This document shows positions 1 through 10,262 of a stretch of DNA of 50,770 nucleotides, piece after piece. The translations under genes were made by a program, and so were the position numbers. Source of the DNA: Bacteroidaceae bacterium (lineage in GTDB: Bacteria; Bacteroidota; Bacteroidia; Bacteroidales; Bacteroidaceae); the NCBI GenBank assembly GCA_017556585.1, contig JAFYMP010000087.1, positions 1 through 50,770 on the forward strand, given 5' to 3'. The notes below the pieces were generated by a model. The model saw nothing but the letters and a program-made list of their open reading frames with translations. It ran no database searches and was not told where the DNA came from. Within the stretch, counting starts at the first letter, position 1. Every line of letters begins with the position of its first letter.

Positions 1-3000
1 CCGTCACCATGCAGGTTACCCTGGAAACAATTAACATCACTACTGTTATCACCAAGCTTCCAGTCTTTACCTTTATAGTATAATGGTTCCACATCACTCT
101 GCAATATAAATTCCAGATTCTTGGCATACTGTATCTGACCATTGTTGTTTCTGCCTGTTATCTGTTTAATTCCAACCTGTTTACCATAAATCAGATGTTC
201 ATTATACAACTCTATCAAGTAGTCAAATTCATTCAACTGAACTTCTGCACCATCTCTGTTTTCAGTATATACATCATCATTGATATATATCTTTGGATTA
301 CGTAGCATAGCCGGATTTCCTGAATATGTATCAGTTATTGAATCCACAAACATATATTCCGGATGATCCAATACATCCCTCAAACGATGGTAGTTTGCCA
401 CAGAGAGTCTCACCGGACTTGAATAGGTCTTACCAAGATATGTCTTGGCATAGTATGCTATCCAGTATTCATTCTGATACCAATATAGAGGAGCACGCCC
501 CTGCTGATATGCTACACCATTCTTATGAGCAAAAGCATCGTGTTCGTTAGAGAATATCTCAAATCCACCGCTCATAATTTCGTAAGCGCCCGGTGTTACA
601 GTAGGTGTATTCATACCCAATACATCGCCGGGCAGTACGGTCTGAGGAGTCTGCAGATCACCAATTTTAGGTACGCCACTTTCAAAGTGAACTCTGATAT
701 TTACAATATGACGTTCTGTAATCTCTTCAAAGTTCACGCCCGCCTGATCGCTTTCCAAGTAGGTATATTCATAAACCACCGTTACTATTTTGTCTTCTGA
801 CAAGTCTCTTACATCGGCACTTCTTGGAACATACAGAGTTGATGTTTCGGTTGGCATGGTGCCCTGCACCTGGAAACCGGTCTGCATATTTACCACGTGT
901 TCATCGTAGGAAGCTTTTGTTATAACATCACCTACATTAATACCTGAGTTAGCGGATTTTTCTGTTGTAGTTACTTCTTTTAGCTTATACTCTCCATTTA
1001 CGGAATCAAGTACGTGTAGATTATTTCTATTCTTAAATCCATCAACACATACATAATATACGCCAGCCTCGGCAAATGAATACTGCATTACCGAACTTTC
1101 TGCTGTATTCTCATCTACTTTTAATTTTTCATAATCAGTATCTATCAATACCCTGCCGCGTGTGTAGTAACTATCACCCACCTTGAATGTATTCTTAACT
1201 ACATAGAATGTATTCTTTTCCTTAGCAGGTGTTACACTATTATCTACACGCAGATGTTCATCTGTAACGTTTACCATTGCGAATTTGCGCTTTTCATTAG
1301 GCAGTTTTTCAAAATTAACATTATTCAGTACTACACCTTGGCTTATTGTACTCAATGATGTTCCATTTATATCGCTTATACCTAAATCCGTTACAGTCAA
1401 ATTGCTTCCTCCCATGTATTTAGCTGTATAATCCACTCGTGTTGGTCCACTATATCTGTTTCCTTTGTTTTCTGGATTAGGATCTACTTCTTGCGAAGGA
1501 TCGTACAAATTTAAATTGCCATTAAAATTTGTACTCAACAGGTCGAATGCATCTTTATTGAAAGTGAAATTTTCACGCTCACCCGGTAAAATTGTAGCAT
1601 ACTTCAATGCACTATAGCTATTTGTATTTACAAACAGATAACCACCAAACTTACCAGTTTTAGTACATAGCCATGTTTTTGGATTATCACTGCCATCTAT
1701 AGAGAAATAGTTTTTAAATTCCGGATTTGTGTTTATAAGTTCATTATATTCGGTAAGAGGAATTATATCTCCATTATAGCACCACTCCTCTTCGGCCTTT
1801 TCGAATGTCTGAATACACAATACCGCTTTCTCCAGATACTCTCTGACTGACGCATTACTTGATCTCTCATAATCGGATTGGGATATCACATTACCTGCTG
1901 TAACATACATATCTATCTCCTGACTATTTTCGTCTAAGGTCTTGACGTGAATATTCTCTTTTGCCACGTATGCTATTTCAAACTCAGCCTGTTCTGTTGG
2001 TCGTGCTACATTTTTATTATCTGCATCGGTAAGCAAATCCTGCTGCTCCTGCCATAGATCATTATTGATAATATCACCTGCATTGTATATATACTGACCA
2101 AATATACCGCCTGTTACATTCTTAAATGAAGGACCCTGGATATAACTCTCTTTTGTACCAGAACTTTCATAGGTTTCCTTATTTATCTGCATTGGAACAC
2201 CGGATAACTGTGTATAATAGCCATCCCATTGAGCAGGATTATTCATCTTATATGTAAGCAGGAATCCTTCATCCTTACCCATATTATTGGTAGGATGGAA
2301 GAAGTAAGATACAGGAACCTCCTTAAAAGCGTCCGCAGTTGTACCCTCCGGATCGTGAATCTTCACTTTTACGGTACTGCTCTTTAATGTCTCATACACA
2401 GAAGGCAAAATTACCTTACCTTTCTTATAGGCCAAATTGCCCAAATCATTTCCATTTGTATCTTTTGTTTCACCATCAATATTCAGTACATCATCTATAC
2501 ATACGTATGTTGTCTTTGTAAAGAAAGCCTTTTCCGATTCTGCAAGCCTGTTGTAATCCCAACTGCTTATAGGATCGTTTGTATGGTAGTACTGACCTGC
2601 TATTCTAACAGAATCATCTGCAGTCAATATTCTACCACCATAGTTCAAACCTTCGTAGTATGCATAATAGCTATCGTCAACACTTAACAATTGCAATTTA
2701 CCATTAGCACCTGCTGTTATGCTAAGAGGAATAGAGACTGTCTCTGAATATGACTGCGGTGTACCTGTATAAGCAGATATCGTCTGGTTATATACGTAGA
2801 AATCACCACGAACATACCAATAGTGAGCAGGCGAATTTTTATCACCATTATTCGGGTAACAATCATCTACAATCTGTTTAAAACTATGTACGAAGTTTCC
2901 TGATGATGCATACGTCTCTGAATCTCCTTCATATTTAAAACGCTTATAAGAAACCGCTCCATTGTTTGATGCAGCCAATGTTACATTATCAGCTCCGGAA

Positions 3001-6000
3001 GGTGTTCGTGTTCCGTGAATATTGTCCGCATAGACATAACCACCGCCTTCACCTACAGCGACATTAATCAGGTCAAGCTGAATAACACCGGTAATTGGGC
3101 CATAATCTTTTTCACCTGTCTGTTCATCTATATCCTTTACAATTTCAAGCCATACACCACCGGCTAATGCTATTATATTTGCGCTCTTACCATTGTTACG
3201 GAACTTTGTACCTGCATTTTTATTTTTAAAATTATAATAAGTTTCATTAGCTTGTGTAGGTTTATATGCATCTTCACCATTATCGGTTACTCGTACCGCA
3301 TTCTGATAATCTACATTAGAAGAGACTGCTCCCAACCTATTCACTACATTATATATACCAAAATAACATCCATGGTCTTTTGTTCCATCTGAATTGTAAC
3401 CACTTATTGGATATTTATCCTTAGTGATTTCATTCAATGATAGTTCATCAAGACGGTTAATAGTGTAAAGTGTAAAATCAGCAGTTGTGGTTTCACGGTC
3501 CCTTGCACCCTTTAATACTACACGGCTACCCCAAACACCACAGAAATCGGCACGCTGTATGGTGTTAATCATTCTACCCGCATACAGGGTTGCCAAACCG
3601 GCAAGTTTCCAGTTAACTTGTTCTTCCGATGGCATACTACCCCAGACAGAACCTGATATCTGATCACCCTCTACATACCAATGAGTCTTTTTGTTTGCAT
3701 CAATATATTCGTGATTGTTAAGACAAATATACTTCAATTCATAGTATGCCTTCTTTCTTGGGTGCATCTTATCATAGTCATCGTATGTAATTTCGTGAGT
3801 CAGATTATGATAATCTGTACCATAGTTTGTAATATTCAGTTCTCTGTATCCATCTACAAGACTTAAGTTACCATCACCATAGAAACCACCTATGTTTTCT
3901 GTACTTACAGATACCATATCACAATCAAATACATCCACTACCGATGCAGTTACATTACCAAACACAGTCTTAGCATCGGCAGTCATAATATCAGTACCCT
4001 GAATTACATTACCACCGGCAAATACGGCATTACGTATGGTAATACCCTGTTCATCCATCTTAGCCCAGCGTACATCATTAGCAAGCAGAGTATTCAAGCC
4101 TGTACAAGGAACAAAATCACCAGGATTATAACTATTAGAACCTATGACAAAGTTTTGCAGAGCAACTGTAACCGGTGTTATCAACACCTTGCAATCTTCA
4201 GTAAGTTTACCATCTGCATCGTAATAATGACCTGTTTTAAATTGATTTCCATTAACACCGTTTTTCTTTCCTTTTACAGAATAGACATAACCAATGTTAC
4301 CGCCACCAAATACGTTACCAGCCTCTTCTTTAAGAGTTTCATCGGTACCTACGGTTCCTCTGTGTATGTTTACTTCTGTCTTACCAAATACAAATCCGCT
4401 TGAATAGTAGATATTCTCTACCTCTAATGCTCCTGCTAAAGTATAGCTGAATCCGCGACCGCCACCAAATACATCGCGCTCTACTGTACCGCCATACATT
4501 GTAACCTTAGTACTACCTTCTGTAACAGGTTTTGTCCAATCTACCTCTTTAATGACTCCTTCATCAATCTTCATAGTGGCAAAACCTACTGAAGCTATTT
4601 CGCCACCACCATATAATGAATGACGTATAGTACCACCATACATCTCTACGTTGGTATTAACCGCCCAAGCTTTATCACCAAAACCACCACCATACAGGTT
4701 ACCGTTGTTGGCAAGCAAATTCAGATCGTCCTGACTGTGTAGTTTTACATTCTGGAAGAACTCTTTTTTAGTAAAATCATAATCGTAACCTACATAACCA
4801 TTGTTCATTGTAATATTGGTGTTGGTTACCTTACCGCGTTCACCACCACCGTATGCAGAACGAAGAATAGCCGGTTTGCCCCAATAGATATCTGCATCTA
4901 TCAAGTCATTATTTTTATATACTTTTTCTGATAAAGCACCATTCACTACCTGCTTTCGCAAACCGATGGTTACATCACTTTCGCCTTCAATATATCCCTC
5001 TAATCCGCCACCAAATACGCGACGTACTTTACCAGCATAGATTTCCAATATAGAGAGTACCTTTTTATCAGCATCTCCGGACAACATTTCCATATTACCA
5101 CGGGAACCGCCACCATATATGTCGCCTTCCACTATACCGCCCAACAGACTTACGCTTGTTGCGCCATATACTGTAGCTGTCTCACCAAAACCACCACCAA
5201 AGACATTCTCTTTTACTGTGGCACCCTTTTCAATAATAATGCGGGTATTTCTCTTTTCCAATTTGGTTTTAGGATCTGCATATTCCCAGTGCGCATACTT
5301 AGCTGAATTATTTTCATAATATGCATTTGCACCCGATTTATCATCGTATGCATATCTTACTGTACCGTCTAAAGCGCCACCATATACATTTCTTACCAAT
5401 GCTCTATTATCCAATGTCACCAGTGCATAACCTGTTACTGTGTTTTCACCGTGACCTGAAGCATACACATCGGCATATACATCGGCAGATTGATGTACTG
5501 GAGCTGTTATCAGCACATTGGTATTCTTTGTAGCACGATACGATTTATTTCCGCCAAACAGACCTTCGCCTGTAATAAAGGCACCGGAAGAAGCGAACTT
5601 AACATTTGATTGGCCTACATCACAAGGCAAGCCTTCTTCAGAACCTACGCTACCACCATAGATTGCCTTTACTCTTATGGTTGAATTTTCAGGAACAGTA
5701 ACATTTGTTGTTTCGCAATAACCTTCGGCAAAAGAGCCGCCGTAAGCATAACCTATATTACCTGCAGAGAGATTTACATTTGTAATCTGCGCACCGGATT
5801 TTGCACCTGCACCATAAACGTTCAATCCCAGATTGTTCATTCCATAAACATTTACGTTGGTTGTTCCACAATCGTAAGATATATTTTCAGGTAATGTAGT
5901 ATGAGTTGCACCAAAAGTACCACCATATATTTCATCATAATAGCCACTTACTGCATCTACAGTAGTTTTCTCTACGTAAGAATAGTAAGCGCCACCAAAC

Positions 6001-9000
6001 ACTTGATTTACCAATGGGCCTGCACCATTCGTTACACGATCCTGATATGTACCTGTTGCAGCCAGATGAACGTATGTATCTTTAACATCAACTATTCCTG
6101 TAGAACCGCTGAAACCTTGTCCACCGCCATAAACAGCTCCCTTGATACCATCAACTCTTTTAGATGGCGATGCTATATGTACAAATGTATTGGCTGTAAT
6201 AAGGTTTGGATCTGCATCAGTTACTGTTGTATTTAACACAGGATACTTGCCTGTCATACCACCTTCTATTGAGAAGAGGCTATAATTATATGCACCATTT
6301 GCTCCACCGAATATATTTCCATGCACTATTCCGGAATAGTACTGAACCATAGTTTGAGCCTTCACATATTTATTACTATTACCATAACCATACTGTCCAA
6401 AAGAGACAGAGCGTTTTACTGTACCACCAAAGTCGTTTGCTCCATATACGTTATTTACAATATTGATAGGATTATCACTATCTGCACTCTGTTCAGAGCC
6501 TATAACGACTTTTGCTGTACCATCAATATCGGCAAAACAGCTGCCACCAAATATGTCGTAGAACTTACCACCCTGAACACTTACAGAAGCAGTACCGCCT
6601 ACATTACCCTGCAATCCACCGCCATACACTTTAAACGCATTGTAATGATGTTCTTCTTCTGGTTGCTCAAGATTATTTTCAAGATTGATAGATGTGTTTC
6701 CCTTTACACCTCCCAATTCACCACCACCGAACACCTTAAATACGCGTGCATTATCTGTCAGATTGATAGTGGTATTACCATTAATTGTAGATTGTTCACC
6801 ATAACCGCCACCAAATACCGATATTGCATTTGTAAATACATATTCACCTATTCTGTTTTCACCATTATTATTGTATGTGTACAGTTTTTCTTCAATGATT
6901 TTTGGTGATATTAAATTGTCTGTAATATCTATAATTACATTACCATTTACTATACCACTCTCATAACAGCCACCATATATATTTGCACCTGCAAGAACAT
7001 CTTTTGACAGACCAAGAGGTTTTTCTGTATTCCAAACAAGTTTAGCTGATGTAACATAACCTTCATCTAATCTGGCATTTAATTTCTTAGGTTCCATTCT
7101 GGAGGCAACGGTAAGTTTCAACTTATAATCATCGCCGGAAGATTCACCTATTACACCACCTTCGTATTTAGCATTATTGGTAGTTTCTTTTACAAATGCA
7201 TTGTTTGAACCACCTACTATCTTTTCATATATTGTTATAGAATTAGGTATTTTCACATCTATCTTCCCGTTAGTAGTCAAACTACCTACATTACCACCCA
7301 GATAAAGAGAACCAATATATGTTTTTGTCTGGTCAGGAGTTAGTTCCTCTGTCCAGTCCACAGAAAAATTTGGCACCAAATCTACAGCCACACCTGCCAT
7401 ATATTTCTTCATCTGTCCAGCATCAGTCAGTCTTATTGTTGAATTGTTTTGTTTTGCATACCAGGCAAGTACTTCATCCTGAACCATCTGTTCACCATTA
7501 CTTCCTAAGAAGACACCATCTATAACCACATTCTTACCTATACGGAACTGTGTTGTAGCACCTTGTGTGGTAGCCGAAAGTGGAGCTGAGTTACCACCAC
7601 AGAACACATTTCCTGCTACATATAGCGGATTATCTGTTGGAGTGCCATCATCATTTACCGGACCTGCAATATGCAACATAGTCTTTTCCACCTGTGGACG
7701 GTAAGCATTAAGTGCTTCTACAGAAGAAGAACCTGGTTCATAATAAAAATCAGATGCTATGGAATCAGGGTGGTCAGTATATCGATATGCACCGTTACCT
7801 GCGCCATAAATACTACCGGATATTGAGCTGAAGATTTCAACATTAGCACCATGGTAAACAGTTCCGGATACATCGTTACCTCCATAAACATTCTTGATCT
7901 TACCACCACTGATATATACTCGTGCTGCATATCCACCATCGAAAGTTATCTGCTTGCCTCCTACTGTGGTTGTATAAGTTTCTTCACCCGGCTGAGTAGT
8001 TGGATTAACATCTGCCATTCTACAACCTCCATACACATTTTCTATGGTCATATCTGCGCTCTCTATGGCAAGTATCAAACCATTAGAGGATGTCATATCA
8101 CCACGGTTACCTCCGGAATACAGATCGCCAATAACACCTTTACGCAGATGCCAGGTAGGACGAATAGCCATTTCAGCAAGGTTATTTCCACCAAACACAC
8201 GTTCTGCATTTAAATAGTCGCCATTGAAGTATATATCTGTAGAACCGGTCACAGTAGCATTATTACCACCACCATATACAGCATCAAAACTACCACCCTG
8301 TAGATCTACAAGAACTTTACCCAGAGTAGGAGGATTTAGATTGCTATATGTGATAGTTGTTTCTTTACCCTGTGAATCATAGTCTTTCATTGTAATGGTA
8401 TAGCTACCTTCAGTACCACCATATTGATATGCACCGTTACCACCACCATACAACGAACCTATTTTTACCTTATCTGCAGCTTTTGATGTTACCCTTACAA
8501 AAGCATTCCAATCCTTCCAGCTGTCACCATCATTAATAGTATTTACCGGTATATTGTCATAAGGTTTTGTAACAACCGCTGACTTTGATGTAATTTTTCC
8601 CGATATATCATTACCACCATATACAGAACCTATTTCAAGTGTATTAGTTCCGCCATCTACCCAAACGTATGTACGGCCTTGAATATCTGCCATACGGGCA
8701 CCACCATATACAGAACCTGATATAGTTCCACCTGTAAGGTGAACATTTGTATTACCCTGCAGTGCTGCCATCTTACCACCACCATAAATATTATTGACAA
8801 CACTACCTGCAACCATATTTACATTAGCTGTTCCATATACAGTTGCTTCTGTACCTTCACCTGCACCATATACACCACCATACGGAGTATCATTCCATTT
8901 ACCATCACCTATAGTACCACCATTGATATTTACATTTGTAGTACCATACACTTTTCCGTCCTGTCCGCCACCAAATACAGTGCGGATTTCAGATTCATAA

Positions 9001-9191
9001 ATATCCACTTCTGTACCTGAAGGAGTTCCTTCTACACCTACATTACCCGATTTACCGCCTCCATATACGTCACCCTTTATGTCAAGCGCCTGAACAGGCA
9101 TTATGCTTAAAACAGAGAGAGCCAACAAGAGTGGACGGAGAACTCTTGCCAACAAACCATTCTGTCTATTATTTGTGGATATTATATTCAT
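1..9191 (-). CDS. Giant secreted repeat protein, putative pilus-associated adhesin (partial, 3' end outside window)
   Basis: An open frame runs from ATG at 9191 to the window edge with no stop, giving at least 3063 residues. The start lies 25 bp after the last fimbrillin stop. The N-terminus has a Sec signal peptide ending near VQA at about residues 33-35, with no lipobox cysteine, unlike the ten fimbrillins. Residues of about 40-1720 (roughly 9080-4010) hold about forty repeats centred on [VI]-[YF]-G-G-G-x-x-[GA], each followed by a short strand such as TNVNI or NGGTI. This spacing suggests a beta-solenoid. The remaining C-terminal part lacks them and carries a second motif, G-[DNKR]-x-[IL]-x4-[YW]. 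The last residues resemble the start of a GLUG-type repeat. No catalytic motif was seen. Inference: surface or tip adhesin of the upstream-encoded pilus. Function is not established; the frame itself is certain. Confidence 0.88.
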   Translation of the reverse strand, partial: MNIISTNNRQNGLLARVLRPLLLALSVLSIMPVQALDIKGDVYGGGKSGNVGVEGTPSGTEVDIYESEIRTVFGGGQDGKVYGTTNVNINGGTIGDGKWNDTPYGGVYGAGEGTEATVYGTANVNMVAGSVVNNIYGGGKMAALQGNTNVHLTGGTISGSVYGGARMADIQGRTYVWVDGGTNTLEIGSVYGGNDISGKITSKSAVVTKPYDNIPVNTINDGDSWKDWNAFVRVTSKAADKVKIGSLYGGGNGAYQYGGTEGSYTITMKDYDSQGKETTITYSNLNPPTLGKVLVDLQGGSFDAVYGGGNNATVTGSTDIYFNGDYLNAERVFGGNNLAEMAIRPTWHLRKGVIGDLYSGGNRGDMTSSNGLILAIESADMTIENVYGGCRMADVNPTTQPGEETYTTTVGGKQITFDGGYAARVYISGGKIKNVYGGNDVSGTVYHGANVEIFSSISGSIYGAGNGAYRYTDHPDSIASDFYYEPGSSSVEALNAYRPQVEKTMLHIAGPVNDDGTPTDNPLYVAGNVFCGGNSAPLSATTQGATTQFRIGKNVVIDGVFLGSNGEQMVQDEVLAWYAKQNNSTIRLTDAGQMKKYMAGVAVDLVPNFSVDWTEELTPDQTKTYIGSLYLGGNVGSLTTNGKIDVKIPNSITIYEKIVGGSNNAFVKETTNNAKYEGGVIGESSGDDYKLKLTVASRMEPKKLNARLDEGYVTSAKLVWNTEKPLGLSKDVLAGANIYGGCYESGIVNGNVIIDITDNLISPKIIEEKLYTYNNNGENRIGEYVFTNAISVFGGGYGEQSTINGNTTINLTDNARVFKVFGGGELGGVKGNTSINLENNLEQPEEEHHYNAFKVYGGGLQGNVGGTASVSVQGGKFYDIFGGSCFADIDGTAKVVIGSEQSADSDNPINIVNNVYGANDFGGTVKRSVSFGQYGYGNSNKYVKAQTMVQYYSGIVHGNIFGGANGAYNYSLFSIEGGMTGKYPVLNTTVTDADPNLITANTFVHIASPSKRVDGIKGAVYGGGQGFSGSTGIVDVKDTYVHLAATGTYQDRVTNGAGPLVNQVFGGAYYSYVEKTTVDAVSGYYDEIYGGTFGATHTTLPENISYDCGTTNVNVYGMNNLGLNVYGAGAKSGAQITNVNLSAGNIGYAYGGSFAEGYCETTNVTVPENSTIRVKAIYGGSVGSEEGLPCDVGQSNVKFASSGAFITGEGLFGGNKSYRATKNTNVLITAPVHQSADVYADVYASGHGENTVTGYALVTLDNRALVRNVYGGALDGTVRYAYDDKSGANAYYENNSAKYAHWEYADPKTKLEKRNTRIIIEKGATVKENVFGGGFGETATVYGATSVSLLGGIVEGDIYGGGSRGNMEMLSGDADKKVLSILEIYAGKVRRVFGGGLEGYIEGESDVTIGLRKQVVNGALSEKVYKNNDLIDADIYWGKPAILRSAYGGGERGKVTNTNITMNNGYVGYDYDFTKKEFFQNVKLHSQDDLNLLANNGNLYGGGFGDKAWAVNTNVEMYGGTIRHSLYGGGEIASVGFATMKIDEGVIKEVDWTKPVTEGSTKVTMYGGTVERDVFGGGRGFSYTLAGALEVENIYYSSGFVFGKTEVNIHRGTVGTDETLKEEAGNVFGGGNIGYVYSVKGKKNGVNGNQFKTGHYYDADGKLTEDCKVLITPVTVALQNFVIGSNSYNPGDFVPCTGLNTLLANDVRWAKMDEQGITIRNAVFAGGNVIQGTDIMTADAKTVFGNVTASVVDVFDCDMVSVSTENIGGFYGDGNLSLVDGYRELNITNYGTDYHNLTHEITYDDYDKMHPRKKAYYELKYICLNNHEYIDANKKTHWYVEGDQISGSVWGSMPSEEQVNWKLAGLATLYAGRMINTIQRADFCGVWGSRVVLKGARDRETTTADFTLYTINRLDELSLNEITKDKYPISGYNSDGTKDHGCYFGIYNVVNRLGAVSSNVDYQNAVRVTDNGEDAYKPTQANETYYNFKNKNAGTKFRNNGKSANIIALAGGVWLEIVKDIDEQTGEKDYGPITGVIQLDLINVAVGEGGGYVYADNIHGTRTPSGADNVTLAASNNGAVSYKRFKYEGDSETYASSGNFVHSFKQIVDDCYPNNGDKNSPAHYWYVRGDFYVYNQTISAYTGTPQSYSETVSIPLSITAGANGKLQLLSVDDSYYAYYEGLNYGGRILTADDSVRIAGQYYHTNDPISSWDYNRLAESEKAFFTKTTYVCIDDVLNIDGETKDTNGNDLGNLAYKKGKVILPSVYETLKSSTVKVKIHDPEGTTADAFKEVPVSYFFHPTNNMGKDEGFLLTYKMNNPAQWDGYYTQLSGVPMQINKETYESSGTKESYIQGPSFKNVTGGIFGQYIYNAGDIINNDLWQEQQDLLTDADNKNVARPTEQAEFEIAYVAKENIHVKTLDENSQEIDMYVTAGNVISQSDYERSSNASVREYLEKAVLCIQTFEKAEEEWCYNGDIIPLTEYNELINTNPEFKNYFSIDGSDNPKTWLCTKTGKFGGYLFVNTNSYSALKYATILPGERENFTFNKDAFDLLSTNFNGNLNLYDPSQEVDPNPENKGNRYSGPTRVDYTAKYMGGSNLTVTDLGISDINGTSLSTISQGVVLNNVNFEKLPNEKRKFAMVNVTDEHLRVDNSVTPAKEKNTFYVVKNTFKVGDSYYTRGRVLIDTDYEKLKVDENTAESSVMQYSFAEAGVYYVCVDGFKNRNNLHVLDSVNGEYKLKEVTTTEKSANSGINVGDVITKASYDEHVVNMQTGFQVQGTMPTETSTLYVPRSADVRDLSEDKIVTVVYEYTYLESDQAGVNFEEITERHIVNIRVHFESGVPKIGDLQTPQTVLPGDVLGMNTPTVTPGAYEIMSGGFEIFSNEHDAFAHKNGVAYQQGRAPLYWYQNEYWIAYYAKTYLGKTYSSPVRLSVANYHRLRDVLDHPEYMFVDSITDTYSGNPAMLRNPKIYINDDVYTENRDGAEVQLNEFDYLIELYNEHLIYGKQVGIKQITGRNNNGQIQYAKNLEFILQSDVEPLYYKGKDWKLGDNSSDVNCFQGNLHGD
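3600..9110 (-). repeat. Coding repeats (YGGG array) inside the giant protein
   Basis: On the plus strand these appear as recurring ccaccaccatata or ccaccaccaaata strings. Read on the minus strand they encode the VYGGG/VFGGG cores. Spacing is irregular, usually about 30-60 codons, and the intervening sequences are diverged, so these are degenerate protein repeats rather than recent DNA duplications. The last clear copy, with AGG replacing GGG, is near 4010; sequence further left to about 3600 is transitional. Confidence 0.8.
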
Positions 9192-9216
9192 ACTCTATTT
9201 TCTCTCTTTAAACTAC

Positions 9217-10248
9217 TTATTGTACCAACATAACCGATTCTTTATCTGTATCGCTTAACGAATAGAGATATGTAGGCACTATATTTACATTCAGTGTATA
9301 TTCTTTTGCACGCTCTAAAATTCCGGTATTAATTAGTTTGATTGATGAATTAGTCACTGTCTGATCTGCTCGCACCAATGTTCCGGCTTTATCATAAACA
9401 TCGTATTTAACAGTCATGACAACATTATTCTGTACACCTGGTACCGAATAGAATGTTCCTACACTCTTTTCAGATGTATTATCCAATACTAATCCATCAT
9501 CTGTTATGGAAAAACTAACTTTATTATCAACAACTGCACCCTTTGACATTACATACCCTATTGCAGAGCCATCATTCATCGTACAAGCTATGTTTACACT
9601 CTGATAGTCACCGGCAGCAGGCTTTAATGTAACCTCCTTTATCTTTATGGTTCTTATATTGCTGTACTTTTCGTGAACCTTGAAATTCAGCTCAACCTTT
9701 GCCATTACCCTGTCCATCATAAATGTTACATAGTTTTTGGTATCTTCACGCGACTCTACATTTATTCTATAGGTATTCTTAAGCAAACTTTCTGTTTTAT
9801 CGCTAGGAGTTTTATCTTTAGTTACTGTTTCTGCTACTGCACCGGAAGAGAGTAAGATCTCTTCTGCCATTATAAACGGCACATCTGGAAAAGTGATAAC
9901 ATTTCCTATTAATGTAACACCGTTTCTCTTTGGAATGTATGAATAGATATTATATTGGGTAGGATCTAATTTTAGTGACGATTCCCAACTACTGCCATTG
10001 TAAGTGACTGTACTTTCGTTCTGCATACCACTTACAAATACACCCATACTTGTTGAACCGGATACGGTACTGCCATAACCGGACGGGGCCTTTGTCTTAA
10101 TTTCCATGTCCTGCAGATATGGTGTAGTAAATTCCACCTTTACACCGGTTTCAAATTCATCAAATTCCGATGCACAGCCAGCCATAAGTAGTACCAATAC
10201 CACTAATAAGGACCACTTTCTGAGTATGTCAACAATATATCTGTTCAT
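9217..10248 (-). CDS. Fimbrillin-like lipoprotein 10 (divergent, last before the giant gene)
   Basis: This is a 343-residue lipoprotein with lipobox LMAGC (Cys25), sixteenth in a row of envelope-directed sequences and the tenth fimbrillin-like cistron. A TKA motif lies at about residues 52-55 in KTKAPS. It is assigned to the fimbrillin superfamily by position, size and the two-beta-domain pattern. It has lost the YWP..G..F.AYSP core, which is replaced by YSYIPKRNG, and the HALSQ motif, which is replaced by MDRVMAKVEL. The C-terminus ends SVMLVQ without the usual W-containing terminal strand. It starts 14 bp after the previous stop and precedes the giant gene by 25 bp. Inference: a minor or adaptor subunit joining the stalk to the terminal protein. 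Family assignment is less certain than for its neighbours. Confidence 0.75.
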   Translation of the reverse strand: MNRYIVDILRKWSLLVVLVLLMAGCASEFDEFETGVKVEFTTPYLQDMEIKTKAPSGYGSTVSGSTSMGVFVSGMQNESTVTYNGSSWESSLKLDPTQYNIYSYIPKRNGVTLIGNVITFPDVPFIMAEEILLSSGAVAETVTKDKTPSDKTESLLKNTYRINVESREDTKNYVTFMMDRVMAKVELNFKVHEKYSNIRTIKIKEVTLKPAAGDYQSVNIACTMNDGSAIGYVMSKGAVVDNKVSFSITDDGLVLDNTSEKSVGTFYSVPGVQNNVVMTVKYDVYDKAGTLVRADQTVTNSSIKLINTGILERAKEYTLNVNIVPTYLYSLSDTDKESVMLVQ

Positions 10249-10262
10249 CTCTACTTTCCATT

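Noticed and set aside
326-9020. Many plus-strand ORFs of 60-195 codons across the first 9 kb
   Set aside because: They are shadows of the minus-strand giant gene: rich in Thr, Cys, Ile and Tyr, without family motifs or promoters, and the minus frame is open throughout.
4000-9110. Regular recurrence of ccaccaccatata-like strings, superficially like a CRISPR or satellite array
   Set aside because: Spacing is irregular and in multiples of codons, and the strings encode VYGGG in one long frame, so they are protein repeats.
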